A stretch of DNA of 20,620 nt from Conidiobolus incongruus B7586 (GCA_000697335.1 JNEM01010048.1:1-20620); one strand, 5' to 3'. Positions 9,714-20,000 are shown, counted from the stretch's first letter. Translations and numbers: made by a program. Notes: generated by a model not told the origin, from the letters alone.

Positions 9714-12429
9714 TTAAAGTCTTGAAATTAAATCTAATTTGGATTTAAATTTCTTTTGGAATAAAATTTCCAATACTTGAGTAATGTGAGATACAAAGTA
9801 AAATTGAATATCTTGGAAAACTTCATCAGGTAAATCTTGGTGATTCACATCTTTGCGATTCATTTCGGGCAAAATTATTGTTTTAATCCCTGCACGATGT
9901 GCACTGATCACCTTTTCACGAATTCCCCCTACAGGTAATACCTTGCCCCTTAATGAAATTTCTCCTGTCATTGATAAATATGAGGGGAGTGAGATTTTGG
10001 AAAATAAGGAAACCAAAGCACTGACAAGAGTAATACCGGCACTGGGGCCATCTTTTGGAGTTGCGCCTTCAGGTAAATGAATATGAATATCCAAATTTTC
10101 TAAAAGATTGGTGGATGGATCAGGGCACAGTCCCAAATGATAAGCATTTGATTTGGTCCAGCTAAGTGCAATTTGGGCAGATTCCTTTAAAACTTCACCC
10201 AGTTTTCCTGTTAAAACAAGTTTTCCAGTGCCTGGCATTTGAGTAGCTTCTAAGAACATAATGGAGCCAGATCCCGATTGTGAATATACCATTCCAATGG
10301 CCATACCAGGTAAAAGTTTCTGGTCTGCTAATCGTTCCTGGAACCTTGGAATACCCAAAATATTCTCCAAATCGTCAATATGGACAATTTTATCGAATTT
10401 ATCACCTTCATTGATCTGAGAGTAGTCCATAGCTTTTGCTCTACATAAAGCAGCAATAGTTCTTTCTAAATTTCGAACACCAGCTTCTCTAGTATATCTA
10501 GAAATAACTACGCCAAGGGTATCATCTGGCACCTCAAATAATTCATTTGTAAGACCATGGGATTGAACTTGCTTGGGGATTAAATGATTTTTAGCAATAT
10601 GCCGTTTCTCATTAATTGTATATCCAGACAATTCAATAACTTCCATACGATCCAACAGAGGAGCGCTCATATTACCCAAAACGTTAGCGGTAGCAATGAA
10701 GAGCACCTTACTCAAATCAACAGGAGTATTTATGTAATGATCAACAAATGTGCTGTTCTGTTCAGGATCTAATACTTCTAATAAAGCAGCAGCAGGATCG
10801 CCCTGATGAGATCCATTGCAGAGTTTATCAACCTCATCCAAAAGGAAAACAGGATTATTGACACCGCATTTCTTTAAACCTTGAATGATCACACCAGGCA
10901 TTGAACCAACGTAAGTTCTGCGATGTCCTCGAATTTCTGCTTCATCTCGTATACCACCCAAGGATATACGATGGAATTTCCTTCCAAGGGCATTAGCAAT
11001 GGATTTTCCCAAAGAGGTTTTACCGACACCAGGAGGTCCTACGAGACAGATGATGGGACCCTTCATATCCTTTCTAAGCTTACAAACTGACAAATATTCC
11101 AAAATTCTCTTCTTAATCTTATCCATACCGAAGTGATCGCTATCTAATTGTTGTTTGGCCTTAGCAATATCGATTATTTCCGGGGAAGAGATATTCCAAG
11201 GAATTTCTGATAGAGTTTCTAAATAATTGCGAATCACTTGATAGTCAGCCATAGATGGTTGCATTGCCTTAAGTCGCTTCATTTCTTTATCTACAATGAT
11301 CTGGACTTCTTCGGGTAGTTGAGATTTAGATAGCTTAGCTTTTAAATCGGCAAGGTCACTATCATCTTCGCTCTCGGCCTGATCGCTCCAATGCTTAGGT
11401 CGATTCTAAGGATAAATGATTAAAGCAAATCTGCCATATGATGGTATTTGACTTACTGATTTGATACGACCAATAGCGGTAGATTTATTATAAGTTCTTT
11501 CCTTGGCTTTATTTTTTAAAACCTATATAAATAGTAGTAGTGGTTAGCTAAATGGTAAATTAAATTAATATCAGTTTTACCTGTAAATCAGTCTTGACTA
11601 ATTCAACTGTTAATTTTAATCTTTGATTGAGTTCAATAGCATTAAAAATAGCCAACTGGTCTTCAAATTTCAAATCCAATAAAGTGACCAATAAATCGCA
11701 AAGCAGTGCAGCTGAAGATTTGTCGATTAACTGTTTAAGCTGATTTGCCACTAATGGTGGCAAACGTAATTCTTTGAGATTGATAATAATATCTCTAGCA
11801 TGGGATTTGAGTTGAGCATATAATATTTTGCCTTCGTTATTTAAAATAATAGAATCTAATATTAAATTAATCCAGTCAGCTTTTATCAAACGCAATAGAA
11901 TTTAGTTAGTTTATTTACCTTGTTCTTGAATATACTTCAAATTTACTTTTGGTAAGTCTGGGTTATTTGAAGCGACTTTAGTTATTTGAGCTCTTGAAAC
12001 ACCTTAAATAAAATCACGTTAATTTCAAAATGAAAAATATTATAAATATAAATATAAATTACCTTCCAACACAAGTAAGAACCCATCCTTAATTATGTTA
12101 GAAGGAGTGATAGAGATAATTTTAGCTGCACAGACGTAAGAATTAATTAAAGTTGTTTTTAAATTTTCAAAATTGAATTCGTTATAATAATCTGGAGAGT
12201 TAGTGTTTACTTTATCAACAGAAACAGGAGCACAAGCTAAAGTAACTTGGTGGGGACTATTCTTAAAAATATCAAATAAATAGTTTATCATCGGACTTCC
12301 TTTGTTCGCACCGGTCCCAGTTTTTAGTAATTTGGGATCTGCTGCTATATGCAGTTTAACAATAAGTCCAGGGAATAATACTTTATTGAAAATGGGAAGA
12401 ATAGGTAGAATAGAGGGTAGATTGGTCAT
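9714..12429 (-). CDS. LONP2: Peroxisomal Lon protease (LonP2-type)
   Basis: This is an ATP-dependent serine protease of the AAA+ class that degrades damaged or unassembled matrix proteins in the peroxisome. I read five exons on the minus strand: 12429-12063, 12002-11919, 11879-11581, 11522-11457 and 11405-9714. They give 835 residues, close to human LONP2 (852). The N-terminus has the Lon substrate-binding start (LPILPIFNKVLFPG) and no mitochondrial presequence. The LPEEV..IVDKEMKRLK helix leads into the AAA+ module. Walker A is GPPGVGKT at 395-402, and Walker B FLLDEVDK has Asp462 and Glu463. The protease dyad is Ser727 (PKDGPSAG) and Lys770 (GGIREKV). The last three residues are Ser-Arg-Leu, a type 1 peroxisomal targeting signal, which separates it from mitochondrial Pim1/LonP1. 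All catalytic residues are present, so it should be active. Confidence 0.94.
11406..11456 (-). other. Intron 4 of the Lon gene
   Basis: This 51-base intron has the donor GTAAGT and the acceptor CCTTAG. It lies between whole codons (Ser | Asn) and joins the 22-codon exon 4 to the long last exon. Confidence 0.8.
11523..11580 (-). other. Intron 3 of the Lon gene
   Basis: This 58-base intron begins GTAAAA, contains GCTAACC as a likely branch site and ends TATAG. It lies between whole codons after Gln. The predicted exon 4 that follows has 22 codons and no stop. Confidence 0.75.
11880..11918 (-). other. Intron 2 of the Lon gene (39 bases)
   Basis: This very short intron begins GTAAAT, has an AACTAAC branch-like sequence about 10 bases in and ends AAAAG. 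It splits an Ala codon (G|CT). The frame after it gives ADWINLILD, which continues the Lon N-terminal domain. Confidence 0.65.
12003..12062 (-). other. Intron 1 of the Lon gene
   Basis: This 60-base intron begins GTAATT and ends TTTAAG. It splits a Gly codon (G|GT). The join gives LEGVSRAQI, the usual Lon EG.(C/S)R segment. Confidence 0.75.
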
Positions 12430-13646
12430 ATTTTAATTGAGTAATTGATAATAGAATCAAGGAGAAAATAAAGATGATTAAATGAAAAAGATGAAGCTTT
12501 TATATGTTTTAAGTTAAGGAATGACTAGTATTGGATGAGTGATCATTTGACAATTTCCTTTTTCCATTAAGGGACTTGCTTTTATTTAATTAATATTTGG
12601 AATCAATTTTGATTAGGTCCAATAAAATCTCCATCCAACTTTCGTTATTTTTAATAAGGTATTAAGATTTAAATACGTCATTAATCTCAAAATTGTATTA
12701 AGTTATAAGAATATGATAACATAGTATACTATCAAATAATCAACTATATAAGTATATCAGCTTATAAAGTTTGTTTTATTTAACTACCATTATCATAATC
12801 AAGCATTGATTGGATTAAAGGGTAATTTTATATACTAATATAAAAATGCAACAAAACTGGTTCAAAGATGTTTAATAAAATGCATGCTAAAGACAAGTAT
12901 CTATTATATCAACGATTAGACACTTTATTATTTTCATATGTAATAAAAATTGAACTAATTATTGAAATCATATATAATATTCTCATATTTTTATAATATT
13001 TAAAATCAATTAATTCATGCTCATATGATTTTAAAATTATTTAATAAAAATTTTTAAATGGATATTTGACTCCTAGTCAATATTTGGTCAATTAATAGAA
13101 ATAATTTTGGTCTATCTTCGAAAATTATAAAACATTCTAAGATATTGGTATTAAATAGATAGCTTAATTGTTTCGAAATGAGTATCTGATATATTGAAAC
13201 AGTTTTATCTATTAAATAATTTTTATTATATTAATCATTAGCAGATAATACTTATTCAAGTAAAAGTTGTAGGTATCATATCATCACTAGTCTCTAATCT
13301 ATATAAAATATAATTTCATATTATGATTATGAATTTATAAGTAATCAGAACTCGAATTATAATTTAGCTATTATGAAAAATATAAGAATGAATTAAATTA
13401 TATTTGAAAATGAATAATATAATAAAACTATCCATTATTCTAATTCATAGATATAGTAAAATTGATTATTTAAATAATTTCATAAAATACAAATTTAGGT
13501 GTAAATTGTAAAACTGACAATTGATTAGGAACAATTAGATTAGAACTTCACATGATAATAAAAATTTAATAATGACAAATTTGGTTAAAATTTATTGATG
13601 TATTTTATAGCTAAAATTGAAGTATAAAATTATCGGGATATAAAAG
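12430..13646. other. A/T-rich spacer upstream of the Lon gene
   Basis: The first 150 bases or so should hold the Lon promoter, but I cannot point to a clear core element. A small inverted repeat, TTGACT-CCT-AGTCAA, lies at 13066-13080 and contains a TGACTC core like those bound by bZIP factors; at more than 600 bases from the Lon start its role is unclear. I see no coding region. Confidence 0.45.
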
Positions 13647-13950
13647 TTAATCTGTAAATAAAATTATCGCACGATACCCCTTGGAAATATTTATCAAATT
13701 ATGGGCTGCAGAACAATAATGATGTGCTTTTTTATTTAAATAATCTTCAAAAATATTATCACAATAAAGATGATCAAAATAATAAACACTCAGTGATGTC
13801 ACTTGATCCTTTTTTGGCTTATATTTTATATGTTATAATTGGTTGATATTCTATTTAGAAATTCAACTGTGAGTTTTCGAAAAATAAGTGAATGAAGCTA
13901 TCTTAAGTGAACTATAGAGGTGAGAGCCATATGAACCAAGCTTTTTCCAG
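13647..13950 (-). pseudogene. Possible PiggyBac-like transposase remnant
   Basis: On the minus strand, a stretch from 13832 to 13647 stays open for 61 codons before a TAA, with no good start codon. It reads less like random A/T-rich sequence than its surroundings, with several His, Cys, Asp and Gly. The part HLYCDNIFEDYL resembles the hydrophobic-then-DN.F segment of PiggyBac transposases, which carries a catalytic Asp. Just upstream (about 13950-13900, another frame) MALTSIVH vaguely resembles the preceding G.K.WAL segment. If the match is real, this is a truncated, frameshifted fragment of the catalytic domain. I see no TTAA-flanked terminal repeats bracketing it. The call rests on weak motif likeness. 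It could instead be an exon of an unknown gene, or chance. Confidence 0.25.
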
Positions 13951-13999
13951 TTTGTTATATTTTTATTATTATATTAAAATGAATGTTTAAATTTATTAA

Positions 14000-14100
14000 A
14001 TAATATAGTGCCGGAAAAATGGTGACTAGGGTTTTAATAAATGACTTATGATAGCTCATAGGAACAATTGCCACCATTTTGCATGGCACTTAATATTTAA
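14000..14100. repeat. Imperfect inverted repeat with apical hairpin
   Basis: AGTGCC...AAAATGGTG at 14007-14024 pairs with CACCATTTTGCATGGCACT at 14072-14090. This gives stems of 6 and 9 base pairs split by a small mismatched bulge, and A/T pairs extend outward on both sides. The 45-base interior contains a second small hairpin, CTTATGA-TAGC-TCATAGG (about 14045-14062). The structure could be the remnant of a miniature inverted-repeat element, a transposon end, or a folded RNA. It lies just beyond the possible PiggyBac-like remnant. I saw no second copy in the window. Confidence 0.6.
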
Positions 14101-15541
14101 AATATATTTATATAACTTATTCTTATAACATATGTTAAAATTTTGTTAGATTATAATAGAGCATATTATTAAGTAAATTGGTTCATTATAGTTTACAAAA
14201 CCATATATATTTAATTTGATATTGATATCGTGTAAGAAAATATAGATATTCAAACTACAACAGTTAATAAAGTAATCTAAACTATAGTGTATTACCATAT
14301 TAATTATGAATAACAATTATGCTCTATAAAAGTACTATATTATTTGTAATAATTTTTACAATATTTTAACATTTATACATCCAAAAATTTAAATATTTAA
14401 ATAAATCATTTGTTATACTAAGACTTGTAATTTTATTGTATTTTGTTATGAAATATATTGAACAATTTAATTTAAAAAACAAAGAAATTATTTCAATGAT
14501 GATTTTAATATATTGATAGATGTTAATTTTTAAACTAGTAATAATAATCTGAATAATATCGTGTTTTTAAGAATTGAATTACAGAATGGTAAAGATAAGT
14601 CGAATATTTTATTTATTCAAGTCTCACTTGAATAATATGAAGTATATATTATTATCTTATAATATTAGTAGTATTCAAAAATGATTATTAAATAAATTGT
14701 TCAATTGAATAAAGCGAAAAATAAACCAATAAAATTTAATCCATTATTTTCATTTTCAAAATATAGAATTTTCGAGTAAATTTTGAATAGGTTTCAAAAT
14801 GATATGATATTAATACTTATTCATTTAATAGAATTTGTTTAGAAAAATTGCGAATATGTACATAGTTTACTGAAAAGTCATATAATTATTTTTTATTAAT
14901 TTTATAAAATTTTCATAAGCTTTTAGCTCTATTAGACTAAAATAGAACTTAACCAAAGTTTAAAACAAGATATAAAGGGTGCAATATATCATTCAAATGA
15001 TAAATCGTACTTATATATTCAATTTTCAAAATTTAAATATCACTTTTTTGATTGTAAAAGTTAGAGAAAGGTTAAATAATAAATTATTTCAACCAATAAT
15101 CACAAACTGTCTAATCCCTGAAAAAGGATTTTAATTGATAACGTGGCATGATGGAGATTTTAATATAAAATTTGGTCCATGAAAACTTTTATATGTTGAC
15201 AATTTCCAACATAAAGTTTATTGAAATGATTCTAGACACAATTAAAGAATAAAAATTGCATAAAAGATTTTATGAATTTTCATTTACAAACTGCCAAATC
15301 TTAAACATTGAATATTGTTGATACCATAATAATGACACGATTTATGATTGCGGAAAAATTTCAAGGTAAAATATATTGATTAATGGAATGACCAATAATA
15401 TCCCTTAATTTAAAATCGTGAAAGGGATAAAGGAGAATATAGTATACATATATGGAAACTGATTATAATCGGAAAGTGGTCATACAGATTATTAATTAGA
15501 TCCTCTACAGAATCAAGCAAACCCCATAAAATCGAGTTTGA
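14101..15541. other. A/T-rich spacer upstream of nucleotidase copy 1
   Basis: I see no coding region here. Close to the gene there is a short hairpin, TATCCCTT ... AAGGGATA (about 15398-15431, loop about 15 bases). The 15340-15540 stretch is somewhat less A/T-rich, as expected for a promoter region. Confidence 0.5.
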
Positions 15542-15551
15542 TATAAATAGG
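15542..15551 (+). promoter_or_regulatory. TATA box of nucleotidase copy 1
   Basis: TATAAATAGG lies 65 bases before the ATG at 15607. The second copy has TATAAAAG at nearly the same distance (71 bases). Having the element in both copies, while the rest of the flanks do not match, supports a functional core promoter. Confidence 0.6.
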
Positions 15552-15606
15552 ATAGAAAGCTCATTGAAATGAAATTATTAGAGATTTATTGCGAATTTGG
15601 ACTAAT

Positions 15607-17526
15607 ATGAATTTGCTCTTTGCTGGTCTTATATTTAATTTAGTCCAAGGCGGTTTTGTTCGTCGTCATACCACTGGTACCTATGATCTTTCTATTATTC
15701 ATACTAATGATATTCACTCCCACTACGATCAAACTAATAAATTTGGAACTGACTGTACCCCAGCTCAAATTGCTGCCAAGCAGTGCTATGGCGGTATTCC
15801 GAGACTTAAAGCTACTATCGATCAATTAAGAAGAGATCATCCAAATTCTTTGTTATTAGACGCTGGAGATCAGTTCCAAGGGACGCTATTTTATAGTTAC
15901 TACAAAGGAAATATCACTGTTGAAATCATGAATTTATTAAAATATGACGCTATGGCTCTTGGCAATCATGAGTTCGACGACGGTCCCGAAAATATTGCTA
16001 GAGTTGCAGATCAATTCAACTTTCCTATTGTTTCGTCTAATATTGATGCAAGTAAAAACTCTAAATTAGGGCCAGTTTTAAAGCCTTATACTATTATTGA
16101 AAAATATAACCTTGGTATTGTTGGGTATATTACTCCTACTTTAGCATCCATCTCTAACTCTGGCCCCACTCTCCAGATAGTGGATCCCATCGCTCCTGTT
16201 CAAAAAGCTATTGATGAAATCCGTGCTAAAGGGATCAAACGTATTATTGCTGTTTCTCACAATGGTTACCATGAAGATGTTAGATTGGCTCAGAATACCA
16301 GAGGGTTAAGCTTGATTGTTGGTGGTCATAGTCACACTTATCTTGCTCCTTCTTCCAATCAAAATGATGCTTCTCGTCCCGTTTCTGGTGGTTTATATCC
16401 TACTGAAGTCAAAAACTTGGAAAATGAGAATACTTATGTAGTTCAAGCATATTGTTGGGGACGTTTCCTTGGTCATGTTGACATCAACTTCAAAGAGAAT
16501 GGGTATTTACAAAGTATTGAAGGATCACCAATAGAATTAGGTGATGATATTCAACCTGATCCTGAAGCTATAGAATTAATCAAAAAATGGAGAAAACCTT
16601 TTGATGAAATGGCCCAAGAAGTTATTGGTACTGCCACCGGAGATTTTGATCAATCTAGTTGCTCCAGGAAGGAGTGTACGATGGGTAATCTTATTACTGA
16701 TATCATGTTGGACAGTCGTAAAGCTATTGATGCTGATTTCGCTATTATGAACTCTGGTGGTATTCGTGCTGGACTTGGTGCAGGTGATGTTCAAGTTCAA
16801 CAAATTTTGGTTGCCTTCCCATTCGGTAACGCATTAGTCGATATTGAAATATCTGGTTCCAAAGTTTGGGAGCTTTTAGAGGGTGTTGTATCTGTTGAAA
16901 ATCAATTTAATCACAGACCTGTATCTGCTTTCATTCAAGTTTCTGGATTAAAATTTAAATATGATCCTACAGAACCTCAAGGACAGCGCTTAGTTTCAGT
17001 TGAGATTAAAGATTCTAAGACTGGAAATTATTCTCCTATTGATCTCCAAAAAACTTACAAGATGGTTACTATCGATTTCATTGCCAAAGGCGGTGATAAC
17101 ATTTATGCCCCTCCCACAGATGATTTTGTCCTTCTGAATCAATTAGACGCTTTATTGATTTCATATATCAAGAGAATTAAAACTATCACTCCTGTCATTG
17201 AAGGCCGTATACAAATTGCTGATAAGGAATCTCTTTCAGCAGCTTCAGTCACTACTATTAATCCCAATCCCATTGGTTCTAGTACCAGAACTGCTCCTGC
17301 AAAAGAGTACCCTGCTAAGCCTACATTGATCCCTAGTTATCCAACCAGAGCCACTACCATTCAAGATAATTCCATTGTAACTCCCTCTGCCATTGATACC
17401 ACTAATCACCCTGAAATTACTCAAGTTACTATCTCTAAAAGCCGTGTTCAGGAATTTATTCAGTATCTAATGGATAAAATTTTAAATCAAGGCAAAAAAT
17501 ATAAACTCCGAGTTTATTACTTTTAA
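15607..17526 (+). CDS. Secreted 5'-nucleotidase, copy 1
   Basis: This enzyme removes phosphate from extracellular nucleoside 5'-monophosphates, using a two-metal metallophosphatase domain. It has no introns and encodes 639 residues. I chose the ATG at 15607, which gives a clean signal peptide (about 1-15, MNLLFAGLIFNLVQG); the frame upstream has no ATG. Arg19-Arg20 could be a Kex2-type processing site. Metal ligands are Asp35 and His37 (HTNDIHSH), Asp88 (GDQFQGT), Asn120 (GNHEFD), His218 (SHNGYH) and His241 (GGHSHT). The C-terminal nucleotide-binding domain shows NSGGIRA (Asn382, Arg387), FPFGNA (about 404-409) and FIAKGGDN (Asp497). The last 95 or so residues are rich in Ser, Thr and Pro (likely O-glycosylated) and end in the basic, aromatic KKYKLRVYYF. 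There is no hydrophobic GPI-anchor signal, so it is probably secreted or wall-bound. All key residues are present. A tandem paralogue starts at 20001. Confidence 0.93.
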   Translation: MNLLFAGLIFNLVQGGFVRRHTTGTYDLSIIHTNDIHSHYDQTNKFGTDCTPAQIAAKQCYGGIPRLKATIDQLRRDHPNSLLLDAGDQFQGTLFYSYYKGNITVEIMNLLKYDAMALGNHEFDDGPENIARVADQFNFPIVSSNIDASKNSKLGPVLKPYTIIEKYNLGIVGYITPTLASISNSGPTLQIVDPIAPVQKAIDEIRAKGIKRIIAVSHNGYHEDVRLAQNTRGLSLIVGGHSHTYLAPSSNQNDASRPVSGGLYPTEVKNLENENTYVVQAYCWGRFLGHVDINFKENGYLQSIEGSPIELGDDIQPDPEAIELIKKWRKPFDEMAQEVIGTATGDFDQSSCSRKECTMGNLITDIMLDSRKAIDADFAIMNSGGIRAGLGAGDVQVQQILVAFPFGNALVDIEISGSKVWELLEGVVSVENQFNHRPVSAFIQVSGLKFKYDPTEPQGQRLVSVEIKDSKTGNYSPIDLQKTYKMVTIDFIAKGGDNIYAPPTDDFVLLNQLDALLISYIKRIKTITPVIEGRIQIADKESLSAASVTTINPNPIGSSTRTAPAKEYPAKPTLIPSYPTRATTIQDNSIVTPSAIDTTNHPEITQVTISKSRVQEFIQYLMDKILNQGKKYKLRVYYF

Positions 17527-18360
17527 AGCGATAATAACAAAAATTAAATCTCACCATCAAAAAATTATATAATCGATAAATGGGAAAGCGTTTAATGGTT
17601 ACATAATTATAATTAAAATACTCAATAGAATTTTAATTTTATTTAGTATATGGTCTGATAACTAATTTGCTTGAATAATAGTTAGTACTCAGATATTTTT
17701 AGCCACTCTGCGGTATTTGAATCACGTTACTGGGAATATAAAAGTAAGTCAATATATATTTTAAATATATGACCATTTATTAGAAAAGTAGGTGACTGTT
17801 TTATTCTAATTAAAATAAAAATTACCATTTTAGCAATTTTATTTCAACTTATTGATCAAATTGATATTCCCAATGTTTTCATTATATTTAAAGTATGATA
17901 CTATTAAAGATTAGATTACAGTAATACCAACTATATTTGATATAATTTAGTATTCTTTATTATAATACTATTGATTATTTTTCATTTTAATTTTATAAAA
18001 AAGTGGAATGATATAAATTTTATAGATTTAATAAAACATCATTAAAAATATATTATTTAATATATTTGGATCAAATTTCATTATGATATTTAGCATCAAA
18101 ATATAATAACTTAGTATTTGGAATTTAATAGTTATTTTTTTAAAAATATAAAAATTAAATTGGTTACAAAATTTGATAAAATATATATTTTAAAAAAATT
18201 ATTGTATTTTGAAAATACCCATCTATCACAATTCGATAGTTAAGTTCATATTATCCCTCATTTATAGTAGCTTTGTCAGTCTATAATTCAAGAATATTCT
18301 TTATTCTCTTTATTCTCTTTGTGAGATTTTAACCAGATCCTATATCATTCATTGAATCAC
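17527..18360. other. Spacer after nucleotidase copy 1
   Basis: This stretch should contain the 3' UTR of copy 1. It is strongly A/T-rich, with no open frame I can support. A small tandem run of TCTCTTTATT-like units lies near 18295-18322. Confidence 0.5.
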
Positions 18361-18440
18361 TATTTAAACCCAGAAGTGGTAAGGATAGAAAAGGGATTCT
18401 GATTTTCCTGGATATTCTGCTATGACGTCTCAACAGTAAG
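18361..18440 (+). other. Orphan promoter-like patch with tiny first exon
   Basis: A less A/T-rich island contains TATTTAAA (18361-18368). After 53 bases comes an ATG (18422) opening a 14-base exon (Met-Thr-Ser-Gln plus two bases), followed directly by a strong donor, GTAAGTAAG (18436-18444). TATA-to-ATG spacing matches that of the two nucleotidase genes. I find no second exon that continues this frame in the 1.5 kb that follows. It may be the broken-off 5' end of a duplicated gene, a non-coding transcript start, or chance. Confidence 0.25.
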
Positions 18441-19929
18441 TAAGCTTTAAGACATGCAGGGTTAATAACTAATTTATTAAATCATATTATGAGTACTTTT
18501 CTAACATCCATCCTTATTGAAAAAACTTATTATAAAGCACAACAAAATATTTCATAGTACTAAATGAAAAGAGAAGAAATTTAATGTGTGATTAGAATTT
18601 GATAACTATGATGATTATGTTAATAGTAGATAATGGCTATATAATATAAATTATTTACTTATTTTATAAAATATAATTTATTAATTTGAAAACAGTAATC
18701 AAAATAATAAGAGATTTTACAACAAACTTTAAATGATCTAAAAATCAAAAAGTCTATATAATAATTTTACTTTCAAAGATTTCAATTGATATTTGTTTTA
18801 TTAAAATTATCAAAGATAAAGATAAATATATCTGAACTTTTCGTAAGAACTTGATAGATAAAGTATATATGTCTAGAATATAAAACTATGGTGCTATGTT
18901 GATCAATTTTCTTTGATTAATCCATACTTTAAAGTTTTATGATAAAAATTTTTGAAATAAGAATTATAAGGAAATATATAATAATTATATTAGTATTTGG
19001 TAATGGTATCAAATAATTTAAATTAATAAAATTTGGTTTAATACATAAACAAAATTCATTCATTCATTGATTTAAAATGATAATAATTGTTTTTTGAACT
19101 ATTGCTTATTTTTCAACTACAGTTATTCTGAAATACTTGAAAAATATCACTATAGGATCATATTCGAAATTTTATATTTTAATCAATTTTAAAGTTGTTC
19201 AATATCCAAAAAGTGAATATATATATTTAATCTTTGCATATTTTACTTTTCAAAAAAATATTGCATTAAATTTCTGAATTTGATGAATTAGAGTATATTT
19301 GCTTAAATTATAGTTAAAACTAAAATTTGTATAATAGAAAATAGGTTTGTCATAATCTTTAATACATATTAATGAATATCTAATTAAGATATTTGACATA
19401 TATATAATATTAGTTAATCTAATTTAATGTAAAAATAAATTTCTACAATAGTATAATTATTGAATGATGTAATTATATTTTTGAATATTTTAAACCTATT
19501 ATTATGTATAAAATAAAATTTTATAAAAAAAATGTCCATTTAGTAAATTCTGTTTAACTAAAATATTAATAATTTATAAAGAAATCAAGTTTAAACTTTT
19601 TTTTTCTCATTTCTATGGATTTCTAGAAAAAAAATACTTATATAAACATTATATTATGAAATATTTTATTTATTTAAAATTTTCAAGATTTTAGATAAAA
19701 ATAAAAATTTTATCCATTTTGTAATGTATTTTGTTTAATTATGATACTAGAATAGAGATATAAATGGTATTTAACGGTATTTTTTGATAAATTTTAGTGT
19801 AAAAAATCGAAAATTTCACACATTGATCATTTCAATTTTAAAATCAGGGTTACATTGTAAGACTAGTGATGATAAAGTCACATAGTTAGATCCATATCGG
19901 ATGGTTCCTGACTCATTGAATATCCTATC
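18441..19929. other. A/T-rich spacer upstream of nucleotidase copy 2
   Basis: No coding region is visible. The last 150 bases become less A/T-rich, as expected for a promoter. An imperfect inverted repeat, GTGTAAAA ... TTTCACAC, lies at about 19797-19821. Confidence 0.5.
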
Positions 19930-19937
19930 TATAAAAG
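19930..19937 (+). promoter_or_regulatory. TATA box of nucleotidase copy 2
   Basis: TATAAAAG lies 71 bases before the ATG at 20001, in an otherwise mixed-sequence leader. Its position parallels that of the TATA box of copy 1. Confidence 0.6.
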
Positions 19938-20000
19938 CATATATTTTCATTATTTTAACTTTGCCAATCTCAGTTATAAAACATCTATCCAATTACCACA

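Noticed and set aside
9853-10080. Plus-strand open frames inside the Lon gene (also 10584-10772)
   Set aside because: They are antisense shadows of the long Lon exon, with no independent signals.
15140-15145. CACGTT (minus strand) as a Pho4-type phosphate-response site before nucleotidase copy 1
   Set aside because: It is a single six-base match more than 450 bases from the gene. I saw no equivalent near copy 2, so chance is the simpler explanation.
12430-15541. tRNA or other structured RNA gene in the long spacers
   Set aside because: I looked for the GGTTCRANNCC box and cloverleaf-like arms in all spacers and found nothing convincing.
15589-15606. Nucleotidase start at the TTG at 15589
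   Set aside because: Eukaryotic initiation uses ATG. The ATG at 15607 gives a signal peptide that aligns exactly with the start of copy 2 at 20001.
18436-18458. A spliced gene using GTAAGT at 18436 and the GCAG at 18455-18458
   Set aside because: The intron would be only about 23 bases, too short for splicing, and the following frame stops at once.
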